Virus record (IMG/VR): IMGVR_UViG_3300001450_000181
Location: 1 to 28,923 of that record
Strand: one strand, 5' to 3'
Length of the DNA: 28,923 nt
DNA from: a virus
Position numbers and translations under genes: made by a program. The notes beneath the pieces were generated by a model. The model did not search any database, was not told where the DNA came from, and saw only the letters and a program-made list of their open reading frames with translations. Positions 27,864 to 28,923 of the stretch are shown piece by piece; position 1 is the stretch's first letter; each line of letters begins with the position of its first letter.

Positions 27864-28923
27864 TATGGTATGTAAACGTAGTCAGGGTTATCGTCCCCTG
27901 TAGTGTATTCTTTGTATTCGCTTTCTCCTAGTGGCGGTGTTCCTGTCGTAATATACGCAAGAGTTTCTGCGTAGGTAGTGGAATCACCTGTAAATTTTAT
28001 CAAATACATTCCCTCAATTAAGCCTGTGGGCTGGTAGGAAAATTCTGTATAGCGACCATTTGACAAAAGTGGAGTTAAATTTACTGTAGTTACTTTTTCT
28101 GTTAGTTGGTTAGTTAGCGTTAGTGTTACTGCTCCAGTATTTTTTAGTCTTACCGAAACGTTGTCAAGAGTAACATTAAAGTTTCCCGTCCCCGTAAAGT
28201 CTAATCTTCCAGAAGGTGAAGTGCCTGCCTTAATTAATTCAGTATAATCATTTGAAGTTAATCTTGAAACACCTGACGTTCCACTAAGGTTAGCGTGTAA
28301 AGTTCCTTGTGTAAAATCTGTTAGTTTATAAGATACTGAGTATGTTTTATTATCCTCTACAACATTGCTTTGAAATATTGCCGCACTGCTTGTTCCATCT
28401 GCTATTGCGCCCTCACCACCAATAGACCAATTTGAGTTTAAAGCCCAATATCCATTCGGGTCAAGTTGTTGGACTATTATGTTTGTTATTGAACCATCAA
28501 AATCGTGTAAATCAGAAAAATAAAGCCTTCCATCTGCCGTAGCCGAATTACCAGTGGTTGTAAAATAATGAGTGTAAGTTCCGCTTTCTGTTTCATCTCC
28601 AAAAAATTGTGAGCCAGTTTTACCATTAATAAAAACGGAAAACGCACCACTATCAACTGTAATAGTGTAAATTAATTTGTAATATTTGACCGAATTTTGG
28701 TCATATACATTATCTTGATAAAGATAACCAACTGCTGGAGATGCCACTGCTTTATTTTCTTCAACAGTCCAACCATCTCCAACTCTCCAATCTTGTCCGA
28801 CTTCTTTAATAGATATGTCACTTATTGAGCCAGTAAAAGAATTTTCACCCTGAATATATAAAGTTGTATTTGCTGTGTTTATTGTAATATATTCCGTAAA
28901 AGTTCCGTTTGAAGAACGATTTG
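27863..28923 (-). CDS. Structural protein with carbohydrate-binding-like modules, 5' end outside window
   Basis: The frame is open from the right edge; a GTG at 28747 is an internal valine, since another 58 in-frame codons upstream continue the same module (ISDISIKEVGQDWRVGDGWT and VEENKA). The protein has at least two jelly-roll-like modules, each marked by 'W-x-(V/I)-G-x-x-x-(T/A)-(V/I)' starts such as NSNWSIGGEGAIADG, and a C-terminal domain ending 'TGDDNPDYVYIP'. It is the same module type as the protein at 68-1438. Likely a fibre or virion-surface protein. It ends one base into the portal start. Confidence 0.75.
   Translation of the reverse strand, partial: NRSSNGTFTEYITINTANTTLYIQGENSFTGSISDISIKEVGQDWRVGDGWTVEENKAVASPAVGYLYQDNVYDQNSVKYYKLIYTITVDSGAFSVFINGKTGSQFFGDETESGTYTHYFTTTGNSATADGRLYFSDLHDFDGSITNIIVQQLDPNGYWALNSNWSIGGEGAIADGTSSAAIFQSNVVEDNKTYSVSYKLTDFTQGTLHANLSGTSGVSRLTSNDYTELIKAGTSPSGRLDFTGTGNFNVTLDNVSVRLKNTGAVTLTLTNQLTEKVTTVNLTPLLSNGRYTEFSYQPTGLIEGMYLIKFTGDSTTYAETLAYITTGTPPLGESEYKEYTTGDDNPDYVYIP

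Noticed and set aside
28745-28747. GTG as the start of the right-edge structural gene
   Set aside because: The frame continues upstream for 58 codons with the same module sequence, so this is an internal valine.
1-28923. Diversity-generating retroelement acting on the module genes
   Set aside because: No reverse transcriptase, no Avd-like gene and no template/variable repeat pair seen; the repeats vary without an adenine-specific pattern that I can show.
1-28923. Lysogeny module, tRNA genes, CRISPR array or insertion sequence
   Set aside because: No integrase, excisionase, CI-like repressor, cloverleaf, regularly spaced direct-repeat array or transposase frame was found; the 23-bp iterons are too short and lie in a coding gene.
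1-28923. Complete circular genome closed exactly at the window ends
   Set aside because: The ends share no overlap and direct joining shifts the reading frame between the two edge genes, so closure cannot be claimed.

Overview
This window is most of the genome of a dsDNA tailed phage, probably a siphovirus, whose host is likely a member of the Bacteroidota (Flavobacteriia-like). The evidence is a prohead protease of the XkdF-like type, a major capsid protein, a tail-tube-like protein, a sigma-like factor and an O-like replication initiator, all of kinds typical of Bacteroidetes phages. The DNA is AT-rich by eye, start codons follow A-rich leaders without clear Shine-Dalgarno sequences, and one promoter matches the Bacteroidetes -7 consensus TAnnTTTG. 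Every supported gene is on the minus strand, so transcription runs from high to low coordinates, with genes overlapping or only a few bases apart. I see no integrase, excisionase, CI-like repressor, tRNA or DNA polymerase, so a lytic phage using the host polymerase is the simplest reading.

Layout in the direction of transcription. (1) 28923-23604: a structural protein made of carbohydrate-binding-like modules and cut by the window edge, the portal with a C-terminal extension, a head-tail connector candidate, an appendage protein, two small coiled-coil or membrane proteins, an acidic protein, an N-acetylmuramoyl-L-alanine amidase and a holin candidate, ended by a terminator at 23511-23540. (2) 23237-23603: a non-coding control region with a promoter, phased operator-like repeats and 17-bp direct repeats. 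(3) 23236-19386: an early/replication unit of small proteins, an SSB-like protein, a helix-turn-helix protein and a replication initiator that carries what looks like the origin (three iterons at exact 23-bp spacing) inside its own gene; it ends at a terminator at 19286-19312. (4) 19272-15535: a NinG-like protein, a sigma-like factor, conserved small phage proteins, a winged-helix protein, a TerS-like protein and the large terminase. (5) 15538-7326: tail genes, including a probable tail-assembly chaperone with a -1 frameshift site on a T9 run, an HK97 gp10-like protein, two large tail proteins and a 608-aa tape measure protein. (6) 7290-2281: prohead protease, a cassette of small, strongly acidic proteins, scaffold, major capsid protein and tail-tube-like protein, ended by a terminator at 2227-2256. 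(7) 2214-1: a calcineurin-like metallophosphoesterase, a second carbohydrate-binding-like structural protein, and the first codons of a further gene cut by the left edge.

Three rho-independent terminators therefore split the genome into an early replication unit, a long middle/late unit (NinG and sigma-like factor through terminase, tail and head) and a late unit (metallophosphoesterase, fibre-like proteins, portal, lysis). Both window edges fall in genes next to or inside repeated carbohydrate-binding-like modules, so the genome is probably circular or permuted and the missing piece lies in that repeated region. The observations I rate highest are the iterons read in all three frames inside the initiator gene, the -1 frameshift signal, the acidic-protein cassette, and a helical motif shared by the SSB-like protein and a small protein encoded two genes downstream.
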